This document shows positions 29,401-40,470 of a DNA stretch of 64,000 bases, piece after piece. The stretch is from Bartonella rattaustraliani AUST/NH4 (lineage in GTDB: Bacteria > Pseudomonadota > Alphaproteobacteria > Rhizobiales > Rhizobiaceae). Where the stretch lies: positions 186,001 through 250,000 of the forward strand of contig NZ_CALW02000031.1 of assembly GCF_000312565.1 (NCBI RefSeq), read 5' to 3'. The position numbers and the translations under genes are program-made. Positions within the stretch are counted from its first letter, which is position 1; each line of letters opens with the position of its first letter. Below the pieces are notes generated by a model. It was not told the origin of the DNA. It saw only the letters and a program-made list of their open reading frames with translations, and ran no database searches.

Positions 29401-31239
29401 ATGCCTTCTTACCGTTCAAGAACATCGACTCATGGGCGCAATATGGCAGGAGCCCGTGGTCTTTGGCGTGCAACAGGGATGAAAGATACTGATTTTGGCA
29501 AACCCATTATTGCCATTGCAAATTCTTTCACACAATTTGTACCAGGACATGTTCATTTAAAAGATCTTGGACAATTGGTCGCACAAGAAATAGTTTCTTC
29601 TGGTGGGGTTGCGAAAGAATTTAACACGATTGCTGTGGATGATGGAATCGCAATGGGACATGATGGAATGCTTTATTCTTTGCCTTCACGTGAAATTATT
29701 GCTGATTCTGTTGAATATATGGTCAATGCGCATTGTGCTGATGCACTTGTCTGCATTTCTAATTGTGACAAAATTACACCTGGCATGTTAATGGCTGCGT
29801 TACGTTTGAATATTCCAACAATCTTTGTTTCAGGCGGTCCTATGGAAGCCGGTAAGATTAGATGGAAAGATAAAGATCTGACTATTGACTTGGTTGATGC
29901 AATGGTTGCTGCAGCGTCTGATGAGAACTCAGAAGAAGAAGTTGCTGAAATAGAGCGTGCTGCTTGTCCAACATGTGGTTCATGTTCAGGAATGTTTACG
30001 GCGAATTCTATGAATTGTTTGACTGAAGCCTTAGGGCTTGCTCTTCCAGGAAATGGGTCCATGCTCGCAACCCATGCGGATCGTCGAGTTCTTTTTGAAA
30101 AAGCTGGACGACAGATCGTGACATTGGTTAAACGTTATTATGAAGAAGATGATAAGACAGTTTTACCGCGTTCTATTGCTTCACGCAAAGCTTTTGAAAA
30201 TGCCATGACGGTGGATATCGCCATGGGAGGATCAACCAATACTGTGTTGCATCTTTTAGCGGCTGCGCAAGAGGGTGAGGTGGATTTTACCATGACGGAT
30301 ATTGACCGCCTTTCGCGCCGTGTTCCTGTTTTGTGTAAGGTCGCACCGTCTGTTGCGAATGTGCATATGGAAGATGTGCATCGGGCAGGTGGTATTATGG
30401 GGATTCTAGGTGAATTGAATTCAGCGGGGCTCATTGATACATCCACTTATACAGTTCACGCAAAAACGATGAAAGAAGCTCTTAATCACTGGGACGTGAA
30501 ACAAACCCATGAATCAACAGTTCATGAATTTTATCGTGCTGCGCCAGGCGGGGTTTCAACACAAACAGCCTTTAGCCAATTTCGTCGCTATGAAACCCTT
30601 GATCTTGATCGTGAAAAGGGTGTGATTCGTGATAGCAAACATGCATATTCGAAAGATGGAGGATTGGCTGTTTTGTATGGAAATCTTGCGAAAGATGGCT
30701 GTATTGTGAAAACAGCAGGTGTTGATCAATCAATTTTAACTTTTAAAGGTCCTGCGAGAATTTTTGAAAGCCAAGATTCTGCGGTTTTAGCGATCTTATC
30801 CAATAAAATTAAATCAGGTGATATTGTTTTAATCCGTTATGAAGGTCCCCGCGGTGGACCTGGCATGCAAGAAATGCTCTATCCAACAAGCTATCTTAAA
30901 TCCAAAGGATTGGGAAAGGCTTGTGCACTTATCACAGATGGCCGTTTTTCAGGGGGAACTTCAGGGCTTTCTATCGGGCATATTTCTCCAGAAGCTGCGG
31001 AAGGAGGAGAAATTGCTTTGGTGGAAGAAGGTGATATCATAGAAATAGATATTCCTAATCGTACCATTCAAATGTTAGTCAATGACGTTGAGATGATGCA
31101 TCGTCGTGCAAAAATGGAAGAGAAGGGAAAAACAGCTTGGCAACCTGTTGAAGAGCGTAAGCGGAAAGTTTCAAAGGCTCTTAAAGCCTATGCAGCACTC
31201 ACAACTTCTGCTGCAAAGGGTGCAGTTCGTAGTATTTGA
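29401..31239 (+). CDS. ilvD: Dihydroxy-acid dehydratase
   Basis: A 612-residue iron-sulfur enzyme that dehydrates dihydroxy acids in the third common step of valine and isoleucine synthesis. Cluster cysteines are C122 ([11 protein letters not shown]) and C195 ([19 protein letters not shown]). The C-terminal part has [22 protein letters not shown] and [21 protein letters not shown]. The frame is open back to 29356, but the ATG at 29401 ([20 protein letters not shown]) is the family start and follows TGAGGGGAAAA. It stands alone, flanked by low-coding DNA on both sides. Confidence 0.97.
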   Translation: MPSYRSRTSTHGRNMAGARGLWRATGMKDTDFGKPIIAIANSFTQFVPGHVHLKDLGQLVAQEIVSSGGVAKEFNTIAVDDGIAMGHDGMLYSLPSREIIADSVEYMVNAHCADALVCISNCDKITPGMLMAALRLNIPTIFVSGGPMEAGKIRWKDKDLTIDLVDAMVAAASDENSEEEVAEIERAACPTCGSCSGMFTANSMNCLTEALGLALPGNGSMLATHADRRVLFEKAGRQIVTLVKRYYEEDDKTVLPRSIASRKAFENAMTVDIAMGGSTNTVLHLLAAAQEGEVDFTMTDIDRLSRRVPVLCKVAPSVANVHMEDVHRAGGIMGILGELNSAGLIDTSTYTVHAKTMKEALNHWDVKQTHESTVHEFYRAAPGGVSTQTAFSQFRRYETLDLDREKGVIRDSKHAYSKDGGLAVLYGNLAKDGCIVKTAGVDQSILTFKGPARIFESQDSAVLAILSNKIKSGDIVLIRYEGPRGGPGMQEMLYPTSYLKSKGLGKACALITDGRFSGGTSGLSIGHISPEAAEGGEIALVEEGDIIEIDIPNRTIQMLVNDVEMMHRRAKMEEKGKTAWQPVEERKRKVSKALKAYAALTTSAAKGAVRSI

Positions 31240-31828
31240 TCGAGTGAAGCAGCTAGTTTGTGGAAAATGAAAAGGCTGGTGAGAAATTTGCCAAATCTTA
31301 CACTGATACATAATCTTTATGATAAAAATAGTGGTGTAACGGTGCTGATTTTTGATGAAATTTCCCCATTTTTCAGGGAAAGTGACAGTTCTCTACGGGG
31401 CTGTTTTACAATGAAAATGTTTTGGAAAATGGTTTGCAATGAAAAAATGCAACGCAGGAAAGCAAACCAGATTTCATCTCGGATTTCATCATTGTGGGAG
31501 GAGAGTAGTTTGGCTGAAGGGGATTATTTTTTTAAGAAAAGTGTGATGATAAGATTATTGGCTGTGACAAGTTTCTTTTTTGTATAAAAACAAATAATTG
31601 GTTTCAGGAAAGGTTCTCTATTTGCCTTATTGGTATTAATTTTTATGCTTTTAAAGACATACTGTGTAAAGATGTAAAAACATATTGTGAGATGAAACAA
31701 GATTGCCGGCTATGTCACGGGTTTTTCATTGCTCAAAAGTTGAATGCAAGACGAGAAGAGCTATATCTAGAGCCCTTTTTAAGAGAAGCTTTGATAGTGC
31801 AATGAATAATCACTGTGGGTGGGAATAA
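31240..31828. other. Gene-free stretch between ilvD and mutS
   Basis: About 590 bp between convergent genes. One plus-strand frame of 109 codons (31258-31587) exists, but it has no ribosome site and no family resemblance. No integrase-family sequence is visible here. Probably eroded DNA. Confidence 0.5.
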
Positions 31829-31861
31829 TAAAAAAAGAGCGCCCTTTTTCATTTAAAGGGC
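31829..31861 (-). terminator. Terminator of mutS, overlapping its stop codon
   Basis: Plus-strand GCCCTTT (31841-31847) pairs with AAAGGGC (31855-31861), and a run of A at 31829-31836 supplies the T-run on the minus strand. The 5' arm lies inside the last codons of mutS (stop at 31849-31851). Confidence 0.7.
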
Positions 31862-34596
31862 TTTGTTTTTTCTAGTTGTTTGAGGCGATAAAGTGCTTCT
31901 AACGCCTCTTTAGGGGAAAGTTCATCAGGGTGGATGTTTTCTAAAGCTTCATGAAGTGCGCAATGCTTTTGTGTTTTTTTATTTACGGGCGCTTCTACTT
32001 TAAGGGAAAAGAGTGGTAAGTCATCAATTAATTTATTGCCTTTTCCAGCCATTTCACCTTGTTCTAATTGATGGAGAACATCTGTAGCACGTGTAATAAC
32101 TGCTTTGGGAAGTCCAGCAAGTTTTGCAACTTGTACACCGTAAGAGCGGTCTGCAGCTCCTGGTGTAACTTCGTGAAGAAAAACAACATCACCATCCCAA
32201 TTTTTGACTTTCATTGTTACATTATGAAGGCGGTTAAGTTTTTCGGTCAGTGCGGTCATTTCATGAAAATGTGTCGCAAGAATTGCACGACAACGATTAA
32301 CTTCATGAAGATATTCAACAGCGGCCCAGGCGATTGAAAGTCCATCAAAGGTGGAGGTTCCTCGTCCAATTTCATCAAGAATAACAAGGGAGTGGTTACT
32401 TGCATGATTCAGAATCGTTGCTGTTTCAACCATTTCCATCATAAAAGTTGAGCGCCCCCGTGCAAGATCATCGGACGCACCAACACGACTAAATAAGCGA
32501 TCAACAACGCCGATATGGGCCGAAGTTGCCGGAACAAAGGAGCCCATTTGTGCCATAATAGCAATGAGAGCATTTTGCCGTAAAAAAGTTGATTTTCCCC
32601 CCATATTGGGACCTGTCAAAAGCCAAATGGCTGCATATTGATGATTTTCTTGTATAGAGAGATCGCAGTTATTGGCAACAAAAGGTTCTGCTGCTTGTTT
32701 GCGTAATGCTTGTTCTACGACAGGATGACGTCCTGCGGTGATATGAAAAGTAAGAGATTGATCAACTTTAGGACGACAATATTCTTGTTCTTCAGCAAGT
32801 TGTGCTAATGCCACTGATACATCTAAAATAGCAAGCGCTTCAGCTGCTTTACGAATGAAATCAACTTGTTCGGTAATTTCATGAACAAGAGTATCAAAGA
32901 TTTCCAGTTCAAGCATCATGGCATGGTTGGCAGCATGGGCAATACGGCTTTCAAGGTCGGCAAGTTCTGTTGTGGTAAAGCGCATAGCATTTGCCATTGT
33001 TTGGCGGTGAATGAAGCGGGCTTTGACTTGTGGACTATTTATAAGTGCTGAGGCTTGTATATTGGTGACTTCAATAAAGTAGCCTAGAATATTATTATGT
33101 TTGATTTTAAGCGCCTTAATATCTGTTTCTTGAGAATATTGTGCTTGGAGTTCAGCAATAATACGGCGAGATTCATCACGTAAAGCACGCATTTCATCGA
33201 GTTCTTGATGATATTGAGGGCGAATAAAACCACCATCACGTTTAAGCAATGGAAGATCATCCGCCAATGCTTGCTCTAAATGACAATGTAAAGCAGTAGG
33301 CAAATGTGAGAAAACCTGCTGTACATCACTTATTTCTTGAGGAAGTAATTCATTGTTAAGAAGTTGATGAAGTTCATGAATGATGTCAAAGCCGCGTTGA
33401 ATTGCCGCCATATCACGAGGACCTCCACGTCCAAGAGCCAAACGTGAAACTGCGCGGGGCATATCGGGGCCCCTTTTTAAAATGAGTTTTATCGCTTCTG
33501 CAAGAGAGGGATTTTTTAAAAAAAAGTCAATTGAATCAAGGCGATGATCAATAACTGAGGGTGTGGTGAGAGGCGCGATGAGGCGATCAACAAGAAGACG
33601 TGATCCACCTCCCGTTATGGTACGATCAATAGCTTTGAGGAGGCTTCCATCGCGCTGTCCTGATGTGGTTCGAACAAGCTCAAGACTTTGTCTTGTTGCG
33701 GCATCAATGAAAAGGGTCGCATTTTCATTTTGGCGTTCAGGGCGCATGAGAGGTGGGCGGTGTGTGATTTGTGTTTTTTCGATATAGCGAATGGCAGCAG
33801 CAATTGCAGAAAGTTCTGAGCGTGAATAATCAGCAACACCTTCAAGGGTTGAGAGTTTAAAATAACCGCAAATATCACGTTCAGCAGTGATTGTATCAAA
33901 AATATTAGCAGGTTGAGGTGAAATAATGCGGTCTAAAACATTAAAAAGTGGCTTGTGGGTTTTATCATGAAAAAAAGAATCCGCCACAATGATTTCTTGT
34001 GGGTCTACACGCATAATGTCTGCTAAAAGCCTTTCAGAGTGGCTTTCTGCTACACGAAATACGCCTGTTGAGATATCAATCCAGGAAAGGGAAAATTCCT
34101 CTCCGTCGCTGGTTTTGATGCGTGCAAGTGTCATGAGATAATTTGCACGTGTTGGATCAAGGAGTTTTTCTTCTGTTATTGTGCCAGGTGTCACAAGGCG
34201 GATGACATCACGCTGAACGATTGCTTTTGATCCACGTTTTTTTGCTTCTGCTGGATCTTCTGTTTGTTCACAAACAGCAACGCGATAACCGCGTGCAATA
34301 AGTTTTTGTAAATAATCATCAGCAGCATGAACAGGGACTCCACACATAGGAATATCTTCACCCAAATGTTTGCCACGTGTTGTGAGTGTGATTCCTAAAG
34401 CTTGAGCCGCTTCAATGGCATCATTAAAAAACAATTCATAGAAATCACCCATTCGGTAAAAGAGCAGAGAATCATTGTTCATTGCTTTGATCTCTATATA
34501 TTGCTCCATCATAGGTGTGGGGCGTTGTTGGTGGGGAGCAGATGAAGAATCAGGCTGTGGAATTAAATTATTTTTGTGGTTGATTTTCTTATCCAT
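31849..34596 (-). CDS. mutS: DNA mismatch repair protein MutS
   Basis: A 915-residue mismatch-recognition ATPase. Domain I has the mismatch-binding [11 protein letters not shown] around residue 45. Connector, lever and clamp domains follow to about 620. The ATPase domain has Walker [17 protein letters not shown], then [21 protein letters not shown], Walker [17 protein letters not shown] and the [10 protein letters not shown] segment. Slightly longer than E. coli MutS (853), mainly through an N-terminal tail. Divergent from maeB. The frame is intact, so mismatch repair should be active. Confidence 0.97.
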   Translation of the reverse strand: MDKKINHKNNLIPQPDSSSAPHQQRPTPMMEQYIEIKAMNNDSLLFYRMGDFYELFFNDAIEAAQALGITLTTRGKHLGEDIPMCGVPVHAADDYLQKLIARGYRVAVCEQTEDPAEAKKRGSKAIVQRDVIRLVTPGTITEEKLLDPTRANYLMTLARIKTSDGEEFSLSWIDISTGVFRVAESHSERLLADIMRVDPQEIIVADSFFHDKTHKPLFNVLDRIISPQPANIFDTITAERDICGYFKLSTLEGVADYSRSELSAIAAAIRYIEKTQITHRPPLMRPERQNENATLFIDAATRQSLELVRTTSGQRDGSLLKAIDRTITGGGSRLLVDRLIAPLTTPSVIDHRLDSIDFFLKNPSLAEAIKLILKRGPDMPRAVSRLALGRGGPRDMAAIQRGFDIIHELHQLLNNELLPQEISDVQQVFSHLPTALHCHLEQALADDLPLLKRDGGFIRPQYHQELDEMRALRDESRRIIAELQAQYSQETDIKALKIKHNNILGYFIEVTNIQASALINSPQVKARFIHRQTMANAMRFTTTELADLESRIAHAANHAMMLELEIFDTLVHEITEQVDFIRKAAEALAILDVSVALAQLAEEQEYCRPKVDQSLTFHITAGRHPVVEQALRKQAAEPFVANNCDLSIQENHQYAAIWLLTGPNMGGKSTFLRQNALIAIMAQMGSFVPATSAHIGVVDRLFSRVGASDDLARGRSTFMMEMVETATILNHASNHSLVILDEIGRGTSTFDGLSIAWAAVEYLHEVNRCRAILATHFHEMTALTEKLNRLHNVTMKVKNWDGDVVFLHEVTPGAADRSYGVQVAKLAGLPKAVITRATDVLHQLEQGEMAGKGNKLIDDLPLFSLKVEAPVNKKTQKHCALHEALENIHPDELSPKEALEALYRLKQLEKTKPFK

Positions 34597-34795
34597 TTTT
34601 ACGCGCCCGTCTCCTTCAAACGAGTCTTTGACATCCTTTTTTGTTTACTTCAACGTCTGTCTTTATTATCTCTAAATTGAAACGTATAACCAGATCTATT
34701 CGTTAAGCATAGCGATTTTTGATATATGAATCAAATTTTAAAATCGGGCAGTAATATACACTATAGGGTAGAATTTACACCGTTTTTGGAGACAA

Positions 34796-37102
34796 TTGAG
34801 TGAAATGAAAAAAATTGAACAGGATCAAAAAGTACCTCAAATAATTGATAGTGCTAGTGAGCGAGAAGCCCTTGATTTTCATAGGCGAGGTCGTCCTGGC
34901 AAGCTTGAAATTGTTGCAACAAAATCCATGGCAACACAGCATGATTTATCACTTGCTTATTCTCCAGGTGTTGCTGTTCCGGTGAAAGCCATTGCTCAAG
35001 ATCCAGTGTTGGCTTATGACTACACAGCAAAGGGCAATCTTGTGGCTGTTATATCCAATGGAACAGCTATTTTGGGTTTAGGCAATTTGGGTGCACTTGC
35101 ATCTAAGCCAGTGATGGAAGGCAAAGCTGTCCTTTTTAAGCGCTTTGCAGATATTGATTCAATCGATTTAGAAATTGATACGAATGATACAGAAAATTTT
35201 ATCAATTTAGTGCGTTATTTAGAGCCTTCTTTTGGCGGTATCAATTTGGAAGATATTAAAGCACCCGAGTGCTTTATTATTGAAAGGCGCTTACGCGAGA
35301 TCATGAAGATTCCTGTTTTTCATGATGATCAACATGGTACAGCAATTATTGTTGCTGCTGGTGTGTTGAATGCTTTGCATTTAACGGGGCGGGATATGCA
35401 AAATACGCGGTTGGTGTGTAATGGCGCTGGTTCTGCGGGAATTGCATGTATTGAATTGATTAAGGCAATGGGATTTCGACCTGAAAATATCATATTATGT
35501 GATACGAAGGGTGTTGTCTATGAAGGGCGTGAAGAAGGAATGAATCAATGGAAGTCGGTTCATGCTGTTCGAACCGATAAGCGCACGCTTGCTGAAGCAA
35601 TGGAGGGTGCTGACATATTTTTTGGGGTGTCTGCTAAAGGTGCTATTACCTCTGAAATGGTAAAGTCAATGGCGCCTAAACCTATCATTTTTGCTATGGC
35701 TAATCCCGATCCAGAAATTACACCAGAAGAGGTGAGGAAAGTGCGTAGCGATGCTATTATAGCAACAGGTCGTTCGGATTATCCAAACCAGATTAACAAT
35801 GTTCTTTGTTTTCCTTATATCTTTCGTGGTGCACTTGATGTGCGTGCGACGGTTATCAATGAAGACATGAAAATTGCTGCTGCAAGGGCTCTTGCAAATT
35901 TGGCGCACGAAGAAGTCCCTGACAGTGTTGCGGAAGCCTATCGCGGAAAGCGATTGAAGTTTGGACCAAATTATATCATTCCCGTTCCTTTTGATCCGCG
36001 TTTGTTCACGGTTGTCTCAATGGCGGTCGCAAAAGCAGCGATGGAAAGTGGTGTTGCTCAGAAGAACATTGATGATTTAGAAGCTTATGGGCGTGATTTA
36101 AATGCAAGACTTGACCCTATTTCTTCTATGATGCGTGGAATTTATAATCATGTTCGTCAAGCACCAAAACAAATAGTTTTTGCAGAAGGTGAAGAGGAGC
36201 CTGTCATGCGTGCTGCTGTTTCTTATGTTCATCAAAAACTTGGGAAAGTGATTTTGGTTGGTCGTGAAGAACAAGTGAGAGAAACTGCGGCTGTTGCTGG
36301 TATTGACCTTGAACGTGAAGGTATTTCTATCATGAATGCTAAGCTTTCCTCTCGCACGGATGCTTATGCGAATTATCTTTACAAAAAGATGCAGCGCCAA
36401 GGCTGGTTATTGCGTGATTGTCATCGCCGGATCAATAATGATCGCAATTATTTTGCTGCTTGTATGGTGGCATTAGGGGATGCAGATGCCATGGTAACAG
36501 GGGTGACGCGCAATTATGAAACAGCCCTCATCGATATACGTCGAGTGATTGGCGAGAAACCAAAAGAACGTTTGATTGGTATCTCGATGGCTATTTGCCG
36601 TGGACGAACTGTGTTTATTGCAGATACCGCTATTTACGAGAATCCGAATGCTGAAGAACTTGCTGATATAGCGGAACAAACAGCTGCTTTTGTTCACGGA
36701 TTAGGATATCAACCACGAGTGGCGTTTGTAGCATTTTCTACTTTTGGTTATATGAAAGGACCGGTTACACAACATATTCAAGACGCTGTTCATATTTTAC
36801 ATGAACGTGGGGTGAGCTTTGAATTTGATGGAGAAATGAGTGCTGATGTGGCACTGAATTTGAAATTGATGCAACAATATCCCTTTATGGGGTTAACAGA
36901 ACCTGCAAATATTTTAGTTATGCCTGGGTATCATGCCTCTTCCATTGCGAGCAAAATGCTCCAAGAGCTTGGTGAAGCAACCATTATTGGTCCTATTTTG
37001 ATTGGATTGGAGAAATCCATTCAAATTGTACCGTTTAGTGGAACTGATACGGACGTTGTCAATATTGCAATGTTAGCCGCTTATCATGCAAAAAAGTTAT
37101 AA
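34796..37102 (+). CDS. maeB: NADP-dependent malic enzyme with C-terminal phosphotransacetylase-like domain
   Basis: A 768-residue enzyme that decarboxylates malate to pyruvate. The malic enzyme domain (about 25-160; SLAYSPGVAVPVKAIAQD, SNGTAILGLGNLGALASKPVMEGK) is followed by the NAD(P)-binding domain (about 170-420; VFHDDQHGTAIIVAAG, CNGAGSAGIACIELI). The C-terminal 330 residues form a PTA-like domain that is regulatory, not catalytic, in the MaeB family. The start is either TTG at 34796, four bases after GGAGA, or ATG at 34805; spacing favours TTG. Divergent from mutS. Confidence 0.95.
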   Translation: MSEMKKIEQDQKVPQIIDSASEREALDFHRRGRPGKLEIVATKSMATQHDLSLAYSPGVAVPVKAIAQDPVLAYDYTAKGNLVAVISNGTAILGLGNLGALASKPVMEGKAVLFKRFADIDSIDLEIDTNDTENFINLVRYLEPSFGGINLEDIKAPECFIIERRLREIMKIPVFHDDQHGTAIIVAAGVLNALHLTGRDMQNTRLVCNGAGSAGIACIELIKAMGFRPENIILCDTKGVVYEGREEGMNQWKSVHAVRTDKRTLAEAMEGADIFFGVSAKGAITSEMVKSMAPKPIIFAMANPDPEITPEEVRKVRSDAIIATGRSDYPNQINNVLCFPYIFRGALDVRATVINEDMKIAAARALANLAHEEVPDSVAEAYRGKRLKFGPNYIIPVPFDPRLFTVVSMAVAKAAMESGVAQKNIDDLEAYGRDLNARLDPISSMMRGIYNHVRQAPKQIVFAEGEEEPVMRAAVSYVHQKLGKVILVGREEQVRETAAVAGIDLEREGISIMNAKLSSRTDAYANYLYKKMQRQGWLLRDCHRRINNDRNYFAACMVALGDADAMVTGVTRNYETALIDIRRVIGEKPKERLIGISMAICRGRTVFIADTAIYENPNAEELADIAEQTAAFVHGLGYQPRVAFVAFSTFGYMKGPVTQHIQDAVHILHERGVSFEFDGEMSADVALNLKLMQQYPFMGLTEPANILVMPGYHASSIASKMLQELGEATIIGPILIGLEKSIQIVPFSGTDTDVVNIAMLAAYHAKKL

Positions 37103-37112
37103 TATAAAAAAT

Positions 37113-37139
37113 AAAGGCCGCTGAGATTTCAGGGCCTTT
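37113..37139. terminator. Bidirectional terminator between maeB and secB
   Basis: AAAGGCC (37113-37119) with GGCCTTT (37133-37139) around a 13-nt loop, with A-rich sequence on the left and a short T-run on the right. It serves two convergent genes. Confidence 0.6.
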
Positions 37140-37161
37140 ATGATCATGAAAGAACAATTTC

Positions 37162-37644
37162 TTAGGAGGGTTGGTGCTGACTTTCACTCTCCTTTTGTTC
37201 TTCAGCAAGACGCTTTTGAAAGAGCGCTGCAAAATCAATCGGATCAATCCACAAAGGCGGGAAACCACCATTTTGGGTTGCATCGGAGACAATTTGCCGA
37301 GCAAATGGAAACAAAAGACGAGGACATTCAATAAAAACAAGAGGCATCACATGCTCTTGCGGGATATTTTTGAGATGAAAAACACCACCGTAAACGAGCT
37401 CTACATGAAATAAGGTTGCTGCATCATCATTGGCTTTGACGGAAAGAGATAAAACAACATCATAATTATCATCTCCGATTGGATCAGCGTTGACATTAAT
37501 GTTAATATCAATTTGTGGTGTTTTTTCACGTGGGCGCAGCGAACTAGGAGCGCTTGGATTCTCGAATGAGAAATCTTTTAAATATTGTGTTAATACAGCA
37601 AAAACAGGCTCTCCACCACTGTTATTCATTTCACCTTCGGCCAT
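37162..37644 (-). CDS. secB: Protein-export chaperone SecB
   Basis: A 160-residue cytosolic tetrameric chaperone that keeps secretory precursors unfolded and hands them to SecA. Family blocks: [22 protein letters not shown], then [76 protein letters not shown]. Length is typical. fxsA lies upstream on the same strand with about 150 bp between them, so co-transcription is possible but not shown. Confidence 0.97.
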   Translation of the reverse strand: MAEGEMNNSGGEPVFAVLTQYLKDFSFENPSAPSSLRPREKTPQIDININVNADPIGDDNYDVVLSLSVKANDDAATLFHVELVYGGVFHLKNIPQEHVMPLVFIECPRLLFPFARQIVSDATQNGGFPPLWIDPIDFAALFQKRLAEEQKESESQHQPS

Positions 37645-37790
37645 AGTACAAACCTTTTCATTACTATAATATTTTTATTTCTATCTTAGATCTAAAGATC
37701 GAACTGGTTACCACGCCTTGCAAAAGGTTGCAAGGAATGCACCTCTTGTGTTCATGATTTTTAAAATATGTTGCAGATTTTTTCAGTATT

Positions 37791-38291
37791 TCAATGATGC
37801 CTATCATTTTTACGCCGTGGAGATTCTGTGGTGTTATGGATTTTGTAGTCTTCTGCTTTAAGGTCAATGGTTTTTTCAGAACCATGTTGAGAAGTGGTTT
37901 TATTGTGAGCATTTTTTTTGTTTTTCAAGGATAAAAAGAAATGCCATGCAAGAGAACGGATTGGCTTTATAAGGAGGAAGAGCCCTAAAAAATCACTGAC
38001 AAAACCAGGAAGAATAAGCAAAATTGCGCTAAGAATGACAAAGGCATCATTGATTACATTATTTTCTAATGCCTGTCCTTGGATGAGTTCGCGTTGTATA
38101 TTTTTTAAGAGGCTCAATCCTTGAATTCGCAATAAAATAATGCCAATGAGTGTTGTAAGAACAATCAAGCACAAAGTTGCTAAAATTCCAATTTCTTCTC
38201 CAACAAAGATAAAACCAGCGATTTCAATCAAGAGCACACTGAGGAGGATAATGATAAAAAAACGAGGATTTATCGAATAAGACTTTATCAC
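37791..38291 (-). CDS. fxsA: FxsA family membrane protein
   Basis: A 166-residue inner-membrane protein. Four hydrophobic segments lie between about 10 and 130 (FFIIILLSVLLIEIAGFIFVG, ATLCLIVLTTLIGIILL, and LLILPGFVSDFLGLFLLI near the end of the domain), then a charged tail with KNKKNAHNK. The EIAGFIFVGEEIG and LPGFVSDFLG motifs mark the FxsA/DUF4121 family, named for suppression of phage exclusion in E. coli when overproduced; the normal role is unclear. In Rhizobiales it usually sits between secB and the Tim44 gene, as here. Confidence 0.85.
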   Translation of the reverse strand: MIKSYSINPRFFIIILLSVLLIEIAGFIFVGEEIGILATLCLIVLTTLIGIILLRIQGLSLLKNIQRELIQGQALENNVINDAFVILSAILLILPGFVSDFLGLFLLIKPIRSLAWHFFLSLKNKKNAHNKTTSQHGSEKTIDLKAEDYKIHNTTESPRRKNDRHH

Positions 38292-38479
38292 ATGAAAATT
38301 TCCTTCTTAAAGATTTATGGTAAAAAATGATAAGAGATGATATCTTTTTGAAAAGACAAGCATAAAAGTTATAAAAATATTCAAATGGCCAATTCCCTAT
38401 TTTACATATTTAGTGATAAATGATATTGACTGCAATGTTTATTACAGATTATCCTAAGATTTGGAGACTAACAGCACCT

Positions 38480-39172
38480 ATGGAATTTGACGTTATACTT
38501 GTCATCGCTCTTGTTATTATGGTTGTTATTTTTGTGCAGCTACGTAATGTATTAGGAAAACGAATTGGTTTTGAGAAGCCTCCCTTTGATCCTTATTCGG
38601 GTCGTTCTAAAAAACAGGTCGAGGCAGAAACGGCTGACAGTATTGTTTCGTTCCCTCATAAAAACAATTCGCAAAAAGGTGATTTTAGTGAAATTGATGC
38701 TGTTGCCCCAAAAGGGAGTGTATTGAATGAGGGGTTACGGGCACTTCGTAAGGTTGATTCCCGTTTTTCTCCTCAATTTTTTATAAAGGGTGCGCAGGTT
38801 GCTTATGAGATGATCGTAACAGCTTTTGCTCAGGGAGATCGTGATCAACTTAAAAAATTGCTTTCTCAAAATGTTTTTGAGAGCTTTTGTGCTGCCATTG
38901 AAAATCGCGAAAAAAACCATGAAAAAGTTCAGTTCACTTTCATTGGGATAAGTAAGATCGAGTTTGTTTCGGCAGCAGTACAAGACAAGGATGAATTTGT
39001 GACTGTGCGGATTATCAGTGAAATGATTTCCGTAACCTATAATGAGCAAGGGGAGCGTATAGAAGGGGATCCTGATGCTATTGTAGAAATTAGAGATGTT
39101 TGGACTTTTGTTCGCAATAGCTTATCGTCAGATCCAAATTGGAAGCTTTTTGCAACGGAAGATGAAAATTAA
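38480..39172 (+). CDS. Tim44/TimA-domain membrane-anchored protein
   Basis: A 230-residue protein with one N-terminal membrane helix (about 1-20: MEFDVILVIALVIMVVIFVQ), a charged linker with FDPYSGRSKKQ, and a C-terminal Tim44-like domain (about 90-228; FFIKGAQVAYEMIVTAFAQGDRDQLKKLLS, VRDVWTFVRN-like RDVWTFVRNSLSSDPNWKL). It is related to the mitochondrial import protein Tim44; bacterial members are linked to inner-membrane protein handling. The frame opens at 38420, but the ATG at 38480 is the family start. Divergent from fxsA. The mltA gene that often follows in Rhizobiales is missing. Confidence 0.85.
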   Translation: MEFDVILVIALVIMVVIFVQLRNVLGKRIGFEKPPFDPYSGRSKKQVEAETADSIVSFPHKNNSQKGDFSEIDAVAPKGSVLNEGLRALRKVDSRFSPQFFIKGAQVAYEMIVTAFAQGDRDQLKKLLSQNVFESFCAAIENREKNHEKVQFTFIGISKIEFVSAAVQDKDEFVTVRIISEMISVTYNEQGERIEGDPDAIVEIRDVWTFVRNSLSSDPNWKLFATEDEN

Positions 39173-39233
39173 GATCTCTATTATCTGTGAGGTTGTATAA
39201 ATAAGATTTGATAAAAGATTGAAACGCTCACGA

Positions 39234-39809
39234 ATGAATGGAGACAAAAAAAAGGATTTATTATCTTCACAAGATCGTCTTTTATGGGAGAAGGTCTGTC
39301 GTACGACAATACCACTTTATGATAAGTTCCATTCTTCTATCACAACAGATAATGCAAATACTGACAATAAAAAACAGCACATAACACAAGGCTTTCTCTT
39401 GTCTCAGGGAGTCAAAAAGATATCAACCGTTGCAAAAAAAGAAAAGGGAAAACAGGGAGATAAGCTTCATTTTTTCGATCGTGCTGTGCATCGTAAAATT
39501 GCCAAAGGGCGTTATCCTATTGAGGCGCGTCTTGATCTTCATGGTTGTATGCAGGAAGAGGCTTATTTTTTCTTAAAGAATTTTTTACAATTATCTCAGC
39601 AAAATGGATTGCGGTATGTGCTTGTCATCACAGGAAAAGGTCGCTCACCTGGAAGCGATGGTGCTTTGTATAAGTTTGTCTCCCATTGGTTATCAACTCC
39701 CGCTTTTCGATATTATATTCATGCCTTTACGCAAGCCGCTCGCCAACATGGTGGTGAAGGTGCACTTTATGTTTTGTTGCGCCGTTTTGTATCGAATAAG
39801 GGAACATGA
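39234..39809 (+). CDS. Smr/MutS2 C-terminal domain protein
   Basis: A 191-residue protein (196 if a TTG at 39219 is used). A basic, low-complexity N-terminal half is followed by a small MutS-related (Smr) domain from about 100 on: EARLDLHGCMQEEAYFFLKNFL holds the LDLHG motif, and YVLVITGKGRS the TGKG motif. Smr domains act as nucleases on DNA or RNA in characterised members; the target here is unknown. It begins about 60 bp after the Tim44 gene on the same strand, so the two probably form an operon. Confidence 0.85.
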   Translation: MNGDKKKDLLSSQDRLLWEKVCRTTIPLYDKFHSSITTDNANTDNKKQHITQGFLLSQGVKKISTVAKKEKGKQGDKLHFFDRAVHRKIAKGRYPIEARLDLHGCMQEEAYFFLKNFLQLSQQNGLRYVLVITGKGRSPGSDGALYKFVSHWLSTPAFRYYIHAFTQAARQHGGEGALYVLLRRFVSNKGT

Positions 39810-39879
39810 TATTGTTTGAGTTATCTTTTCACTCTTGATTTTATCCGTTATTGCGTTGCATGTATTGTGACATGCTATT

Positions 39880-40293
39880 GTCTGCAATGAGGTCCACGAC
39901 AGTACGCAGAAAGAAGAAACTCATTGTGCGTGAGAGGGGGCGCTTATTCTATCATTTTATAATGCTTCTAATGATAAAAGAACATGAAATTCTGTTGTCG
40001 CCTCACGCTTTTGCTTCTCATGTTTTTAATGGGGTTGCTACCTTTACGCAAAATAGAACGCCCTCTGTTGCACATTCACGGGCTTGTTTGAAAGAAATAT
40101 CTCTTAGAACTCCACAGCCCATTTTACGGCGGTGTTTTAGCGAATTGTATAAAGATAAACCCATTGCGCACCACCATTTTTACTTATACAAGAGACAAAC
40201 TAGCACCGCCATTCTCTTTACCAGCCCATGGTATATTTACTCGCCTCATGAGATTGTGGTACCCCTTGCATGAAGGCAGATCATGAGAGACAT
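39880..40293 (-). pseudogene. Integrase remnant, copy D (internal deletion)
   Basis: The left part (39880-40000) matches the catalytic-side region of the copy at 43873-44844 (AACTCATTG, CGTGAGAGG, TCTATCA, TGTTGTCGC). It then jumps at CTCACGCTTTTGC into the N-terminal coding region, through to the start equivalent at 40293. The junction falls at a short CACG-containing similarity, so an internal deletion by short-repeat recombination is likely. Many stops are present. Confidence 0.7.
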
Positions 40294-40470
40294 TTTTCTT
40301 CTTTTCTTTTATAATTTTTTCATATGCCAATCCCGCTGATAGTATAAAGCCAAGAGAACAAAATTGATTCAACAGAGAGAAGTTTGAAATGAGAGAATCT
40401 CACAATCTTTGAAGCTTTCACCATAACATGGACAATCACTTATTTTTATAAATCAATTGAATGACGTCTA
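40294..40470 (-). repeat. Integrase leader repeat, copy D
   Basis: TTGATTCAAC at 40364-40373 and GAGAATCTCA about 30 bp on. The outer half (AGCTTTCACCATAACATGGA) resembles copy C2. It ends in TTTATAAATCAATTG and GTCTAATG. It faces copy E, forming a divergent pair. Confidence 0.65.

Noticed and set aside
31258-31587. 109-codon plus-strand frame after ilvD
   Set aside because: No ribosome site, odd composition and no family resemblance. It lies in an eroded stretch between convergent genes, so I did not call a gene.
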